Origin: an uncultured Ruminococcus sp.
GTDB taxonomy: Bacteria > Bacillota > Clostridia > Oscillospirales > Ruminococcaceae
Assembly: GCA_946537565.1 (NCBI GenBank)
Contig: CAMNFW010000057.1
Coordinates: 1 to 10,648, forward strand
Reading direction: 5' to 3'
Length of the DNA: 10,648 bases
Part shown: piece after piece, positions 1-6,926 of the stretch
Position numbering within the stretch: the first letter of the stretch is position 1
How the letters are laid out: every line of letters starts with the position of its first letter
The notes under the pieces: model-generated
Databases searched by the model: none
What the model was told of the DNA's origin: nothing
What the model saw: the letters and a program-made list of their open reading frames with translations, nothing else
Position numbers and translations under genes: made by a program

Positions 1-394
1 CCTGCTGAACTTCGCCGTCATAGTTCTGAGGAACGAAGAAAGTAACTTCAGCCTTAAGGTCATTCTTTTTACCTGTGATGATAGTATAGCCCATACCGTG
101 GCGGCACTCATAGGAATCAAGCTCAGTCTTTACAGGTGACCAGCCGGGGTTCCAGACAGTACCGTTATCATTGATATAGAAATAGCGTCCGCCCATATCA
201 ATAGGAACGTTGTTATAGCGGTAACGGGTAATTCTTCTGAGGCGAGCGTCCTTATAGAAGCAGTAGCCGCCGGCTGTATTGGAAATCAGCGAGAAGAAGC
301 TCTGTGTACCGAGGTAGTTTATCCACGGATAGGGGGTTCTTGGAGAATTGATAACATACTCCTTATTAGCGTCGTCAAAAAATCCGAACTTCAT
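1..394 (-). CDS. Cellobiose phosphorylase (GH94), N-terminal part, runs off the left edge
   Basis: The gene starts at 392-394 and its first 131 codons lie in the window. The translation opens [15 protein letters not shown] and continues with [38 protein letters not shown] and ECRHGMGYT, a pattern I recognise as the N-terminal beta-sandwich region of GH94 cellobiose phosphorylases. Full-length members have about 800 residues, so some 15 percent is present and the catalytic (alpha/alpha)6 barrel with its general acid is outside. Family role: cytoplasmic phosphorolysis of cellobiose to alpha-glucose 1-phosphate and glucose, which saves ATP in cellulolytic anaerobes. There is no signal peptide, which fits a cytoplasmic enzyme. 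AAGGAG lies about 8 nt before the ATG. The gene has its own promoter and is separated from the upstream gene by a terminator. Other GH94 specificities, such as cellodextrin phosphorylase, are less likely from this N-terminus but cannot be excluded. Confidence 0.93.
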   Translation of the reverse strand, partial: MKFGFFDDANKEYVINSPRTPYPWINYLGTQSFFSLISNTAGGYCFYKDARLRRITRYRYNNVPIDMGGRYFYINDNGTVWNPGWSPVKTELDSYECRHGMGYTIITGKKNDLKAEVTFFVPQNYDGEVQQ

Positions 395-428
395 AGTATT
401 ACTCCTTTTTTGTTATTGCGTTACAAAA

Positions 429-442
429 GCGGTATATTCCGC
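429..442. promoter_or_regulatory. Palindrome just downstream of the predicted start site, candidate operator or leader hairpin
   Basis: GCGG and CCGC flank a six-base A/T centre, forming a 14-bp near-perfect palindrome whose only asymmetry is one pair flanking the central ATAT. It lies within the first 20 nt of the predicted transcript. As DNA it could be a repressor operator. As RNA it gives a 4-bp GC stem followed by UUUUG, too weak for a convincing terminator. The regulator is not identifiable from this window. Confidence 0.4.
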
Positions 443-451
443 ATTTGTTTT

Positions 452-480
452 ATTATAACATATTTTTTATTTTATTACAA
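452..480 (-). promoter_or_regulatory. Strong sigma-A promoter for the cellobiose phosphorylase gene
   Basis: Read on the minus strand there is a -35 hexamer TTGTAA (475-480), a 17-nt A/T-rich spacer and a perfect -10 TATAAT (452-457) preceded by TG, making an extended -10 (TGTTATAAT). Transcription would start near 445, giving a leader of about 50 nt before the ATG at 394. Between this promoter and the terminator at 588-621 (about 481-587) the DNA is A/T-rich and I see no gene. Confidence 0.8.
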
Positions 481-587
481 TAGTTTACCATGAAATTGCA
501 ATGTATTATTTTCCGTATGATTTTTGTGCATTTTCAACAAGAAACAATGTGCAGAGAATAATAGCTGAGAGCAATAATATATTCTGT

Positions 588-621
588 AAAAAAATATAAC
601 GCTGGTAAATCAGCCAGCGTT
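588..621 (-). terminator. Intrinsic terminator after the DtxR-like gene
   Basis: On the minus strand an 8-bp perfect stem, AACGCTGG (614-621) with CCAGCGTT (598-605), closes an 8-nt loop and is followed by ATA and then seven T residues (588-594). It begins 42 nt after the stop codon of the gene at 664-1062 and would insulate the cellobiose phosphorylase gene from upstream transcription. Confidence 0.85.
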
Positions 622-663
622 TCGGGGTATAAACAAAAATCGTGAAGATATTTTTAAAAAATG

Positions 664-1062
664 TTATTTAGCAGTTTTGCCCTGTTCCTTTTTGATAGTC
701 CGTTTAACGATATGCTTAAGGCGCTCGCAGGTGTCAGCCGGGAAGTCAGTGATAAAGGTCAGAGCCTGGGCATGAGCTTCCTCATGGGGGAGCTTAAGGA
801 ATTTATGGAAGAAGATGTACACCTCATTGAAGCTGGCAAAAATCTCGTTCACAGCCTCCTCGCCCTCCGGAGTAAGAACAACGCTGTTGCAGAAATCCTC
901 ATACACCAGCCCGGAATTTGCCAGACATCTCAGCATTTTGCTGACACTGGGGCGTGAAACACCAAGATGCCGTGCTATGCTGACGCATTTGATATACTCA
1001 TCGTTATCGCTCAATTCTTTTATAGCCACAAGATATTTTATCTGACCTGCACAATGTTTCAT
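664..1062 (-). CDS. Small DtxR/MntR-like winged-helix transcriptional regulator
   Basis: A 132-residue protein. Residues 8-70 form a winged helix-turn-helix: helices around YLVAIKEL and VSIARHLGV, a recognition helix at SRPSVSKMLRCLANSG (36-51), then the wing ending in VVLTPEGEEA (61-70). This matches the N-terminal domain of manganese/iron-dependent DtxR/MntR repressors, followed by a short helical dimerisation part; there is no SH3-like third domain, so it is MntR-sized. By hand alignment to B. subtilis MntR, the usual ligand positions (Asp8, Glu11, His77, Glu99, Glu102, His103) fall on His3, Gly6, Phe78, Ala100, Phe103 and Ile104, so metal binding may be lost or changed; H93-EEA-H97 offers other candidate ligands. 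AAAGGAG lies 12 nt before the ATG, a long spacing, but an in-frame stop lies just upstream and I see no better start. It follows pgsA by 113 nt and ends at a good terminator. A MarR-like protein is the alternative. The target genes are unknown. Confidence 0.8.
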   Translation of the reverse strand: MKHCAGQIKYLVAIKELSDNDEYIKCVSIARHLGVSRPSVSKMLRCLANSGLVYEDFCNSVVLTPEGEEAVNEIFASFNEVYIFFHKFLKLPHEEAHAQALTFITDFPADTCERLKHIVKRTIKKEQGKTAK

Positions 1063-1141
1063 ATATAGCGCACGCTCCTTTTAGGGATTAGAGATTGTAA
1101 GGAAAGGGTAATTGCATATGCCCCTTATTCTGTCAGCATAA

Positions 1142-1174
1142 GCTTAAACAGCCGGCGTTTTTTTCGGCTTAAGC
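1142..1174 (-). terminator. Hairpin directly after pgsA, possible weak terminator
   Basis: GCTTAA (1169-1174) pairs with TTAAGC (1142-1147), and inner GCCG (1165-1168) pairs with CGGC (1151-1154) across a 3-nt bulge. The loop holds a run of seven A on the minus strand. The hairpin begins 1 nt after the pgsA stop codon, but the minus-strand sequence that follows (TTATGCTGACAG) is not U-rich, so full termination is doubtful; it may be a 3' end stabiliser. I found no convincing promoter between it and the downstream gene. Confidence 0.35.
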
Positions 1175-1175
1175 A

Positions 1176-1760
1176 TTACTTGTCTGCATCAATGAGATGC
1201 CAGTAGCCTTTAAGATAAACTCCGCCGGAGATAATAGTCAGGGCGGTGGATATCCAGATCAATATCGGAATGATCCAGCTGTCCACGGCATTTTTCAAAG
1301 TCTCCTGGAAGTTAAAGCTCAGGTCATAGCAGGCAGTAAGCCATACCAGCGCTGCAACGATCGCCACCATAGTGAAGGCAGTTTTCAGCTTGCCCCACAT
1401 TCCGGCTGCCACAACTACTCCGCTGTTTGCCGCAAGAAGTCTCAGACCGGAGACCATGAATTCTCTTGCGATTATTATGATAAGCGGGATAGCGCCAATT
1501 TTGATCTGTGGTATTTCAACAAAAACCGCCAGCGCTGAAATGACAAGCACCTTATCTGCCAGCGGATCCAGGAATTTTCCGAAGTTGGTAACAAGGTTTC
1601 TTTTCCGGGCGATCTTACCGTCCAGGGCATCGGTAATGGCAGCTGCGCCGAAAACCACCAATGCCGCAAAGTAGTGCATCGGAAAATCTAAATACATGAA
1701 CAGCAGAAAAAACGGAATCAGCAGCACACGCAGAAGTGTCAGTTTATTCGGCAGATTCAT
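1176..1760 (-). CDS. pgsA: CDP-diacylglycerol-glycerol-3-phosphate 3-phosphatidyltransferase
   Basis: A 194-residue membrane enzyme that makes phosphatidylglycerol phosphate from CDP-diacylglycerol and sn-glycerol 3-phosphate, the committed step to phosphatidylglycerol and cardiolipin. The CDP-alcohol phosphotransferase signature D-x2-D-G-x2-A-R-x8-G-x3-D-x3-D is complete: D44, D47, G48, A51, R52, G61, D65 and D69. The N-terminus MNLPNKLTLLRVLLIPFF is typical of PgsA. Hydrophobic segments lie around residues 7-24, 30-42, 71-82, 89-112, 124-142 and 163-183. Length is normal for the family. The start overlaps the 3' end of rimO by 17 nt, and its ribosome binding site (GGTGAGGTG, about 7 nt before the ATG) lies inside rimO, so the two are probably co-transcribed and translationally linked. 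The pair rimO-pgsA is common in Firmicutes. Confidence 0.96.
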   Translation of the reverse strand: MNLPNKLTLLRVLLIPFFLLFMYLDFPMHYFAALVVFGAAAITDALDGKIARKRNLVTNFGKFLDPLADKVLVISALAVFVEIPQIKIGAIPLIIIIAREFMVSGLRLLAANSGVVVAAGMWGKLKTAFTMVAIVAALVWLTACYDLSFNFQETLKNAVDSWIIPILIWISTALTIISGGVYLKGYWHLIDADK

Positions 1761-3087
1761 CTGTAATCACCTCACCGATCAAATCGTAATCCAAAGTATC
1801 AGTAATTCTGATTCTGACATATTCTCCAGGTCTCAGGGGACTGTCAGACGTGAAGAAGACTTTTCCGTCGATATCAGGAGCATCAAGAGGAGTTCTTCCG
1901 AACCAGCATTCACCGAAGCGGTCGTAGCCTTCAACCACAGCCTCCAGTTCTTTACCCAGCAGGGTCTGGTTGAACTCACTGCTCACCAGCATCTGCTGTT
2001 CCATAATGATATCAGCACGGTGGGCAGCGGTCTCCTTATCTATCTGATCGGGGAAGTCATAGGCTTTTGTACCCTCTTCACGGGAATAGGCAAAGCAGCC
2101 CAGCCTGTTGAATCTTACACGCTGAACGAACTCAGCCAGAGCATCAAACTGCTCCTGAGTTTCACCGGGGAAGCCAGTGATAAGAGTTGTACGGAGAATA
2201 ACACCCGGTATTTTTTCACGGATATGGGCAAAAAGAGCCTCAAGGCTTTCCTCATCGCCCCAGCGCTTCATGCGGCGCAGGATATCGCCGTTACTGTGCT
2301 GGATAGGTATTTCGAGGTATTTCACCAGTTTCTCCTCAGAAGCTATAGTCTCCAGCAGCTCATCAGTTATACGTTCCGGATAGCAATATAGGGTGCGTAT
2401 CCAGTGGAGATTTTCTATTTTGCAGAGCCGGCGGAGAAGCTCCGGCAGCATTGATCTTCCATATAGATCGGCACCATACTGAGAGGTATCCTGAGCGATA
2501 ACCACCAGCTCGGTAACACCGTTGTCAGCCAGCCATTGAGCTTCCTGTAAAGCCTCCTCAATGGGAACGCTCCGGAAGCCTCCTCTTATGGACGGGATAG
2601 CGCAGTAGGTGCAGCAGTTTGAGCAGCCCTCAGCCACCTTAAGGTATGAGAAGAAAGGCAGGGTAGAAATAATTCTTCCGCCGGTCAGCTCAGCATCCTT
2701 TTTCGGGGCGAATCTGACGTATCTTTCATCAGCCATGATATGGTTGAGAACATCGACGATATCCCGGTTATTTCCAATGCCCATGACCGCATCAGCCTCC
2801 GGGAACAGCTCAGCAGTCTGCTCCTTGTATCTCTCCACAAGACAGCCGGTAATGACTATCTTTTTGAGTGTTCCCTCCTCCTTAAGCTTACCCAGCTCAA
2901 GGATAGTTTCTATTGCTTCCTCCTTAGCGGACTGTATAAATCCGCAGGTATTGACCACAGCAATATCTGCAAGTCCCGGTTCAGTTACCAGCTCGAAGCC
3001 TGCTCTGCGAAGCTTATACAGCATACGCTCAGAATCCACAAGATTTTTTGAACAGCCCAGTGATACCATTCCAACCTTAATTGCCAT
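1744..3087 (-). CDS. rimO: Ribosomal protein S12 methylthiotransferase RimO
   Basis: A 447-residue radical-SAM methylthiotransferase that adds a methylthio group to the conserved aspartate of ribosomal protein S12. The N-terminal UPF0004 domain carries the three cysteines for the auxiliary 4Fe-4S cluster: C12 (SLGCSKN), C48 (NTCGF) and C82 (TGCLVERY). The radical-SAM CxxxCxxC motif is C155, C159 and C162 (GCSNCCTYCAIP), followed by SIRGGFRS. A C-terminal TRAM domain spans about residues 378-443. The SLGCSKNLVDSE opening separates RimO from the tRNA enzyme MiaB, so I am confident of the subfamily. GGAGG lies about 7 nt before the ATG. A 134-nt gap separates it from recX; it contains a TTGACC hexamer (a 5/6 match to -35) but no good -10 at the right distance, so I do not call a promoter there. 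Confidence 0.97.
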   Translation of the reverse strand: MAIKVGMVSLGCSKNLVDSERMLYKLRRAGFELVTEPGLADIAVVNTCGFIQSAKEEAIETILELGKLKEEGTLKKIVITGCLVERYKEQTAELFPEADAVMGIGNNRDIVDVLNHIMADERYVRFAPKKDAELTGGRIISTLPFFSYLKVAEGCSNCCTYCAIPSIRGGFRSVPIEEALQEAQWLADNGVTELVVIAQDTSQYGADLYGRSMLPELLRRLCKIENLHWIRTLYCYPERITDELLETIASEEKLVKYLEIPIQHSNGDILRRMKRWGDEESLEALFAHIREKIPGVILRTTLITGFPGETQEQFDALAEFVQRVRFNRLGCFAYSREEGTKAYDFPDQIDKETAAHRADIIMEQQMLVSSEFNQTLLGKELEAVVEGYDRFGECWFGRTPLDAPDIDGKVFFTSDSPLRPGEYVRIRITDTLDYDLIGEVITDESAE

Positions 3088-3221
3088 TACCTTTCCTCCG
3101 GTTAACGTAAAATCTTAATCCGATCAATGATCCTGTCCATAATTACGGCAGCGCCGGCGGTCAAGCATAAGACGGAGCATAAGAATGTCCCGGTATTTTC
3201 CGCAGTCAGAGGCGAACCTGA
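3088..3221. other. recX-rimO intergenic gap, no firm gene
   Basis: This is the only gap inside the 1176-6833 run. A 33-codon minus-strand ORF (3124-3225) begins at an ATG overlapping the recX stop codon in an ATGA arrangement, and the recX frame itself stays open for 39 codons beyond its TGA up to the rimO ribosome binding site. Neither resembles a family I know, and open stretches of this size are expected by chance. An 11-bp palindrome GATCAATGATC sits at 3122-3132. I see no intrinsic terminator, so readthrough into rimO is likely. Confidence 0.4.
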
Positions 3222-3845
3222 TCATGGATCGTTTTCAAAGTATTCACGGACAGCCCGGTTAATATCATCGTAGCTGTAGCCGTATCTGACGAGAGCATTT
3301 TTGACTTTTTCCACAGATCGTCTGTCCTCCGGGTCAGTCAAAAGCCTGTAGTGTTTATTATTGATAAGCTCAGAGAGATTCTCCAGAAACTGCTGATCAT
3401 AGGGTCCGAGAGCTTCTTCGGCGGTATCACTGTCGATACCCTTCTGTAAAAGCTCACGTTTTGCCCGATAGTAGCCGAATTTTTTTGAGCAGACCAGTTT
3501 CCGGGCGAGTTTTTGAGCATAGCGCCTGTCATTTATGAAGCCCGCCTTAGCGAGTTTTTTTATAACGGCAAGGCAAAGCTCCTCGTTGTCATAGGTCTTC
3601 ATCAGCTTGCTGAACATATCCTCAGCGGAATAATCTCTCACGTCAAGGCAATACATAGCATACTGATACGCTTTGCGGAATTCAGATGCAGCCAAGAGTT
3701 TTTTAAGCTCGCTGCTGTCGATGTCCATTCCGCTGCGGAGACCGAAATCAACGATAGTGTCGATATTCAGATAATAGATTTTATCCTCGTCCAGCACCAG
3801 TTCATAGGTGCTGCCTTTATATTTATTTATTGAAGTTATTTTCAT
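3222..3845 (-). CDS. recX: RecA regulatory protein RecX
   Basis: A 207-residue protein of the RecX family, which binds RecA filaments and modulates strand exchange and coprotease activity. The family pattern is visible: a start-proximal region ([22 protein letters not shown]), then tandem three-helix modules with [19 protein letters not shown] (about 63-81), [18 protein letters not shown] (about 98-115), [18 protein letters not shown] (about 121-138) and a C-terminal [15 protein letters not shown] module (about 185-199). Length is typical of Firmicutes RecX, which is longer than the E. coli protein. The ATG overlaps the recA stop in an ATGA junction and has no strong ribosome binding site of its own, so translation is probably coupled to recA. 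Direct adjacency to recA is the classic arrangement and supports the call. Confidence 0.93.
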   Translation of the reverse strand: MKITSINKYKGSTYELVLDEDKIYYLNIDTIVDFGLRSGMDIDSSELKKLLAASEFRKAYQYAMYCLDVRDYSAEDMFSKLMKTYDNEELCLAVIKKLAKAGFINDRRYAQKLARKLVCSKKFGYYRAKRELLQKGIDSDTAEEALGPYDQQFLENLSELINNKHYRLLTDPEDRRSVEKVKNALVRYGYSYDDINRAVREYFENDP

Positions 3846-5071
3846 TCTTCAGCAGGAGTGAACTCTTCAAAGTCCTCGTCTATCTCAATGAAATCCTCAG
3901 CGGCATTTTCATCAGAAGAGGATTCAGCCTCGCCGGTGTACTCGATATCCTCACCAGCCTCAGCATTGCCTTCAGCAGCAGCCTCCGCAGCCTTGCCTTT
4001 TTTATCCTTTTCCTTTTTAGCGGCGGCAGCAGCAATGACCTCTTCCTTGCGTTCAAGAATCTGCTTTTCGATCTCAGCCATAAGCTCAGGATTTGCTTTA
4101 AGTACTTCTTTTACATTATCTCTTCCCTGACCCAGCTTCTGATCGCCGTAGCTGAACCATGAGCCGCCTTTTTTGATTATTCCCAGCTCCACAGCAATAT
4201 CCAGAACTTCACCGCTGCGGGATATGCCGGTGCCGTACATCATATCAAACTCAGCCTCTTTAAACGGCGGAGCCACCTTATTTTTTACAACCTTGCACTT
4301 TGTACGGGAACCGATAATTTCGCCGCCGACTTTAATGGATTCGCCTTTTCTTACCTCGATCCTGACAGAGGAATAGAACTTAAGAGCTCTTCCGCCGGTG
4401 GTAACTTCGGGGTTTCCGTAGGTGATGCCGATTTTTTCTCTTACCTGGTTGATGAAAATAGCCACGCAGTTAGATTTAGAGATAGCGGCAGTGAGCTTAC
4501 GCATAGCCTGGGACATAAGTCTTGCCAGCTGACCCACATGGAGATCGCCCATTTCGCCGTCGATCTCAGCCTTAGTGGTCATAGCAGCGATAGAGTCCAG
4601 AACGATAACATCAATAGCACCTGAACGGATAAGCGCCTCAGCAATTTCAAGAGCCTGCTCACCGCTGTCCGGCTGCGAAACCAGCAGCTCGTCGATATTA
4701 ACTCCCAGCGCACGGGCATAGACCGGGTCAAGAGCGTGTTCAACGTCAATGAATGCGACCTCGCCCTCCAGCTTCTGAGCCTGAGCGATAATAGAAAGGG
4801 CGACAGTAGTTTTACCTGAGCTTTCCGGACCGTAGATCTCGACTATACGTCCTCTCGGAACGCCGCCGATACCCAAAGCGATATCCAGTGTCATAGAGCC
4901 AGTTGGGATAGCTTCAACGTTCATGGTGACATTCTGACCAAGACGCATGATAGCACCTGCGCCGTATTTTTTCTCAATAAACTTAAGAGCGCCGGCAAGG
5001 GCAGTTTTCTTGTCTTCTTTTTTTTCGACCTTAACAACAGCAGCTTTAGTTTTAAGTTCTTTTTTAGCCAT
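3842..5071 (-). CDS. recA: Recombinase RecA
   Basis: A 409-residue RecA: ATP-dependent homologous pairing and strand exchange, and activation of LexA self-cleavage. Visible motifs are Walker A GPESSGKT (81-88), the catalytic glutamate in [10 protein letters not shown] (E111), Walker B VIVLDS (155-160), the QVREKIG and [15 protein letters not shown] loop L2 region (209-233), and the C-terminal [12 protein letters not shown] segment. The core is ordinary, but the ends are long. The N-terminus is lysine-rich (nine Lys in the first 22 residues). After about residue 345 there is a low-complexity tail of some 65 residues, first Ala/Lys then strongly acidic, making the protein about 55 residues longer than E. 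coli RecA. GGAGG (5079-5083) lies 7 nt before the ATG. The start overlaps the prmC stop in a TAATG junction. I saw no GAAC-N4-GTTC LexA-type box in the roughly 230 nt upstream, which are prmC coding sequence. Confidence 0.98.
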   Translation of the reverse strand: MAKKELKTKAAVVKVEKKEDKKTALAGALKFIEKKYGAGAIMRLGQNVTMNVEAIPTGSMTLDIALGIGGVPRGRIVEIYGPESSGKTTVALSIIAQAQKLEGEVAFIDVEHALDPVYARALGVNIDELLVSQPDSGEQALEIAEALIRSGAIDVIVLDSIAAMTTKAEIDGEMGDLHVGQLARLMSQAMRKLTAAISKSNCVAIFINQVREKIGITYGNPEVTTGGRALKFYSSVRIEVRKGESIKVGGEIIGSRTKCKVVKNKVAPPFKEAEFDMMYGTGISRSGEVLDIAVELGIIKKGGSWFSYGDQKLGQGRDNVKEVLKANPELMAEIEKQILERKEEVIAAAAAKKEKDKKGKAAEAAAEGNAEAGEDIEYTGEAESSSDENAAEDFIEIDEDFEEFTPAEE

Positions 5072-5922
5072 TATGATTCCTCCGGTCTCTGCGCCGCAGC
5101 GGTCCTGATTATATGACCGAGATCACGGCGGAGAGTGATATTTTCAAAGTTATAATATTTTAATATATCGCAGACAGCCTGATGCTGACCCATGCCGAAT
5201 TCAAAGCAAAGCCAGCCGCCTGGTCTGATATTTTTCTTCCAGAGCTGAGTTATTTTTCTGTAGAAATAAAGCCCGTCACCGCCGCCGTCGAGAGCCATAG
5301 CCGGTTCAAAGGCGACTTCGGTTTGCAGCTCAGCCATTTCCTGAGCAGTAAGGTACGGGGGATTGCTGACGATGATATCATACTCACCCGCAGCGGTATC
5401 CTCAGCTGTGACATCAGCTTTAATAAGCCTGATATCGGCATTGTTCAGAGCGATATTTTCCCTGAGATATCCGAGAGCTTCCGGTGAAAACTCCACCGCA
5501 GAAACCTGACTTCCGGGGATTTGTTTTTTAAGGGTAACAGCAATGCAGCCGCTGCCGGAGCAAAGGTCGATGATCCGTGGTGAAGCAAGCTTTTCCCGGC
5601 GGCATATATCGAGAACGGTTTCAATGAGGGTCTCGGTGTCAGGACGGGGTATAAGCACGCCCTCACCAACTTTAAAAGGGTAGCCGTAAAACTCCCACTG
5701 ACCCAGGATATACTGCAAAGGGAAGCCATTTTTTCTTTTTTCGGTCATACTGACAATAATTTCACATTCCTTTTCCTGAACGATCTCCTCCGGCTTGAAC
5801 AGCGGCTGTTTTTCTCCTGTAGCATCCTGAAAAATGCACATGATATCGAATTCCGCATCGGGGATATTATTACTTGTCAGCTCACTTACACAGCTCTGAA
5901 AAAGCTCTTTTCTGCTTACCAT
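5071..5922 (-). CDS. prmC: Release factor glutamine methyltransferase PrmC (HemK)
   Basis: A 283-residue SAM-dependent methyltransferase that N5-methylates the glutamine of the GGQ motif in peptide chain release factors RF1 and RF2. It has an N-terminal helical domain (1-70), [13 protein letters not shown] (68-80), [12 protein letters not shown] (89-100), the SAM-binding motif [11 protein letters not shown] (119-129), the catalytic SNPPY (186-190) and a late EFGMGQ (241-246). NPPY together with the PLQYILG and IPRPDTE motifs is diagnostic of PrmC. The start overlaps the DUF1385 gene by 7 nt, with GAGG just upstream. In many Firmicutes prmC is followed by prfA, its substrate RF1, after a DUF1385 gene; here recA takes that place. 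Confidence 0.96.
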   Translation of the reverse strand: MVSRKELFQSCVSELTSNNIPDAEFDIMCIFQDATGEKQPLFKPEEIVQEKECEIIVSMTEKRKNGFPLQYILGQWEFYGYPFKVGEGVLIPRPDTETLIETVLDICRREKLASPRIIDLCSGSGCIAVTLKKQIPGSQVSAVEFSPEALGYLRENIALNNADIRLIKADVTAEDTAAGEYDIIVSNPPYLTAQEMAELQTEVAFEPAMALDGGGDGLYFYRKITQLWKKNIRPGGWLCFEFGMGQHQAVCDILKYYNFENITLRRDLGHIIRTAAAQRPEES

Positions 5923-6833
5923 ACGTCCTCGGTCTTATCCTCCGGGATACAAGGCTTCATTGCGGCGATCGCCACCTCTATCATGCTATCGTCCGGCTCG
6001 CAGGTAGTTATCCTCTGCATGGCGAGACCGGGAGCGGAAAGTATCCTTGTGAAAACATTATCGTTATTTCCGGCAAATCTTATGCACTCATAGGATATGC
6101 CAACAACCAGCGGCAGCAGCACAAGTGATGCCACGACACGCTGCCATGTAACTGTAAACGGTACAAAGCACATAACGAATATGCTTACCAGCAGAACAAT
6201 GAAGATAAAGCTTGTTCCGCAACGTTTATGGAAACGGCTCTGTCCACGGATATTTTCGACTGTCAGCGGCAGCTCTGCTTCATGGCAGGCAATAGTTTTA
6301 TGCTCTGCACCGTGATACATATACTGCCGGTGGATATCCTTCATTTTGCTGATAGCGACCATATATCCGATGAAGATGAGTATCTTGACGATCCCCTCCA
6401 GCACTGAGCGGAGGATCCTCATAGTTTTGATGCCGGGGATAAGTCCCACCAGGAATTTAGGCAGGAACACGAAAAGTCCCAGTGCCAGCACTACGCCCAG
6501 TATCGAGCCGATAGTCATGATCACATCGAAAAAGCCTTCGCCGGCTTCATTTTTCTCCTCTTCGGTGAGCTGTTTATCGGCGGACTTCATCATATACTTA
6601 TAGCCCTTGACAAGGGAAGTTACGAAGCTTGTGCAGCCTCTGACCAGTGGAACTTTTTTATACCAGGGGGCAGATTTTCCGTTATTTTCCTTCCAGGTCT
6701 CCACGTCGATGGAGCCGTCGGGCAGTCTGCAAGCCATAGCGCCGGTGCCGGGTCCCAGCATCATAATACCCTCGATAAGAGCCTGACCGCCAATTTTTGA
6801 TTTGAATTTTTCACAGCATTTTTCCTCAGCCAT
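5916..6833 (-). CDS. DUF1385 membrane protein, YqhQ family
   Basis: From the preferred start this is a 305-residue integral membrane protein of the DUF1385/YqhQ family, once annotated as a predicted metal-dependent enzyme; no reaction is established. Conserved blocks are IGGQALIEGIMMLGP (14-28), YHGAEHKTIACHE (173-185), with His and Glu that could bind metal, and RCGTSF (204-209). Four hydrophobic segments lie at about 102-125, 141-163, 208-226 and 230-250. The first in-frame ATG is at 6851, but it has no ribosome binding site and sits directly against a TATAAT; the ATG at 6833 is preceded by AAGGA at about 6 nt, so I chose that one. It leads the prmC-recA-recX-rimO-pgsA run and lies 93 nt after the histidine kinase gene. 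DUF1385-prmC adjacency is common in Firmicutes. Confidence 0.88.
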   Translation of the reverse strand: MAEEKCCEKFKSKIGGQALIEGIMMLGPGTGAMACRLPDGSIDVETWKENNGKSAPWYKKVPLVRGCTSFVTSLVKGYKYMMKSADKQLTEEEKNEAGEGFFDVIMTIGSILGVVLALGLFVFLPKFLVGLIPGIKTMRILRSVLEGIVKILIFIGYMVAISKMKDIHRQYMYHGAEHKTIACHEAELPLTVENIRGQSRFHKRCGTSFIFIVLLVSIFVMCFVPFTVTWQRVVASLVLLPLVVGISYECIRFAGNNDNVFTRILSAPGLAMQRITTCEPDDSMIEVAIAAMKPCIPEDKTEDVW

Positions 6834-6851
6834 GTATTTCCTTCTTTCCAT

Positions 6852-6857
6852 ATTATA
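6852..6857 (-). promoter_or_regulatory. Candidate -10 box for the DUF1385-to-pgsA run
   Basis: A perfect TATAAT on the minus strand lies immediately before the upstream ATG at 6849-6851. Transcription from it would start near 6845 and leave a leader of about 12 nt carrying the AAGGA site before the ATG at 6833. There is no recognisable -35 hexamer at 16-18 nt, so the call is tentative. The gap 6834-6926 also holds an imperfect stem (6889-6897 with 6910-6918) without a U-tract, so readthrough from the kinase gene is also possible. Confidence 0.4.
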
Positions 6858-6926
6858 TGCCGGAGCAAAGCTTCACGGGATAAACCTTCCGCAGCTGTTT
6901 CATTCTTTGAGCTGGCGGCAGGAATA

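Noticed and set aside
661..957. 98-codon plus-strand open frame opposite the DtxR-like gene
   Set aside because: The opposite frame has a coherent winged-helix protein with a terminator after it; this one is an antisense shadow.
1696..2391. 231-codon plus-strand open frame opposite rimO
   Set aside because: It lies entirely antisense to clearly recognised rimO and pgsA, its translation matches nothing I know, and no ribosome binding site supports it.
3088..3221. Promoter for rimO-pgsA in the recX-rimO gap
   Set aside because: A TTGACC is present but the hexamer 17 nt downstream (TATGGA) matches a -10 poorly, and no terminator separates recX from rimO.
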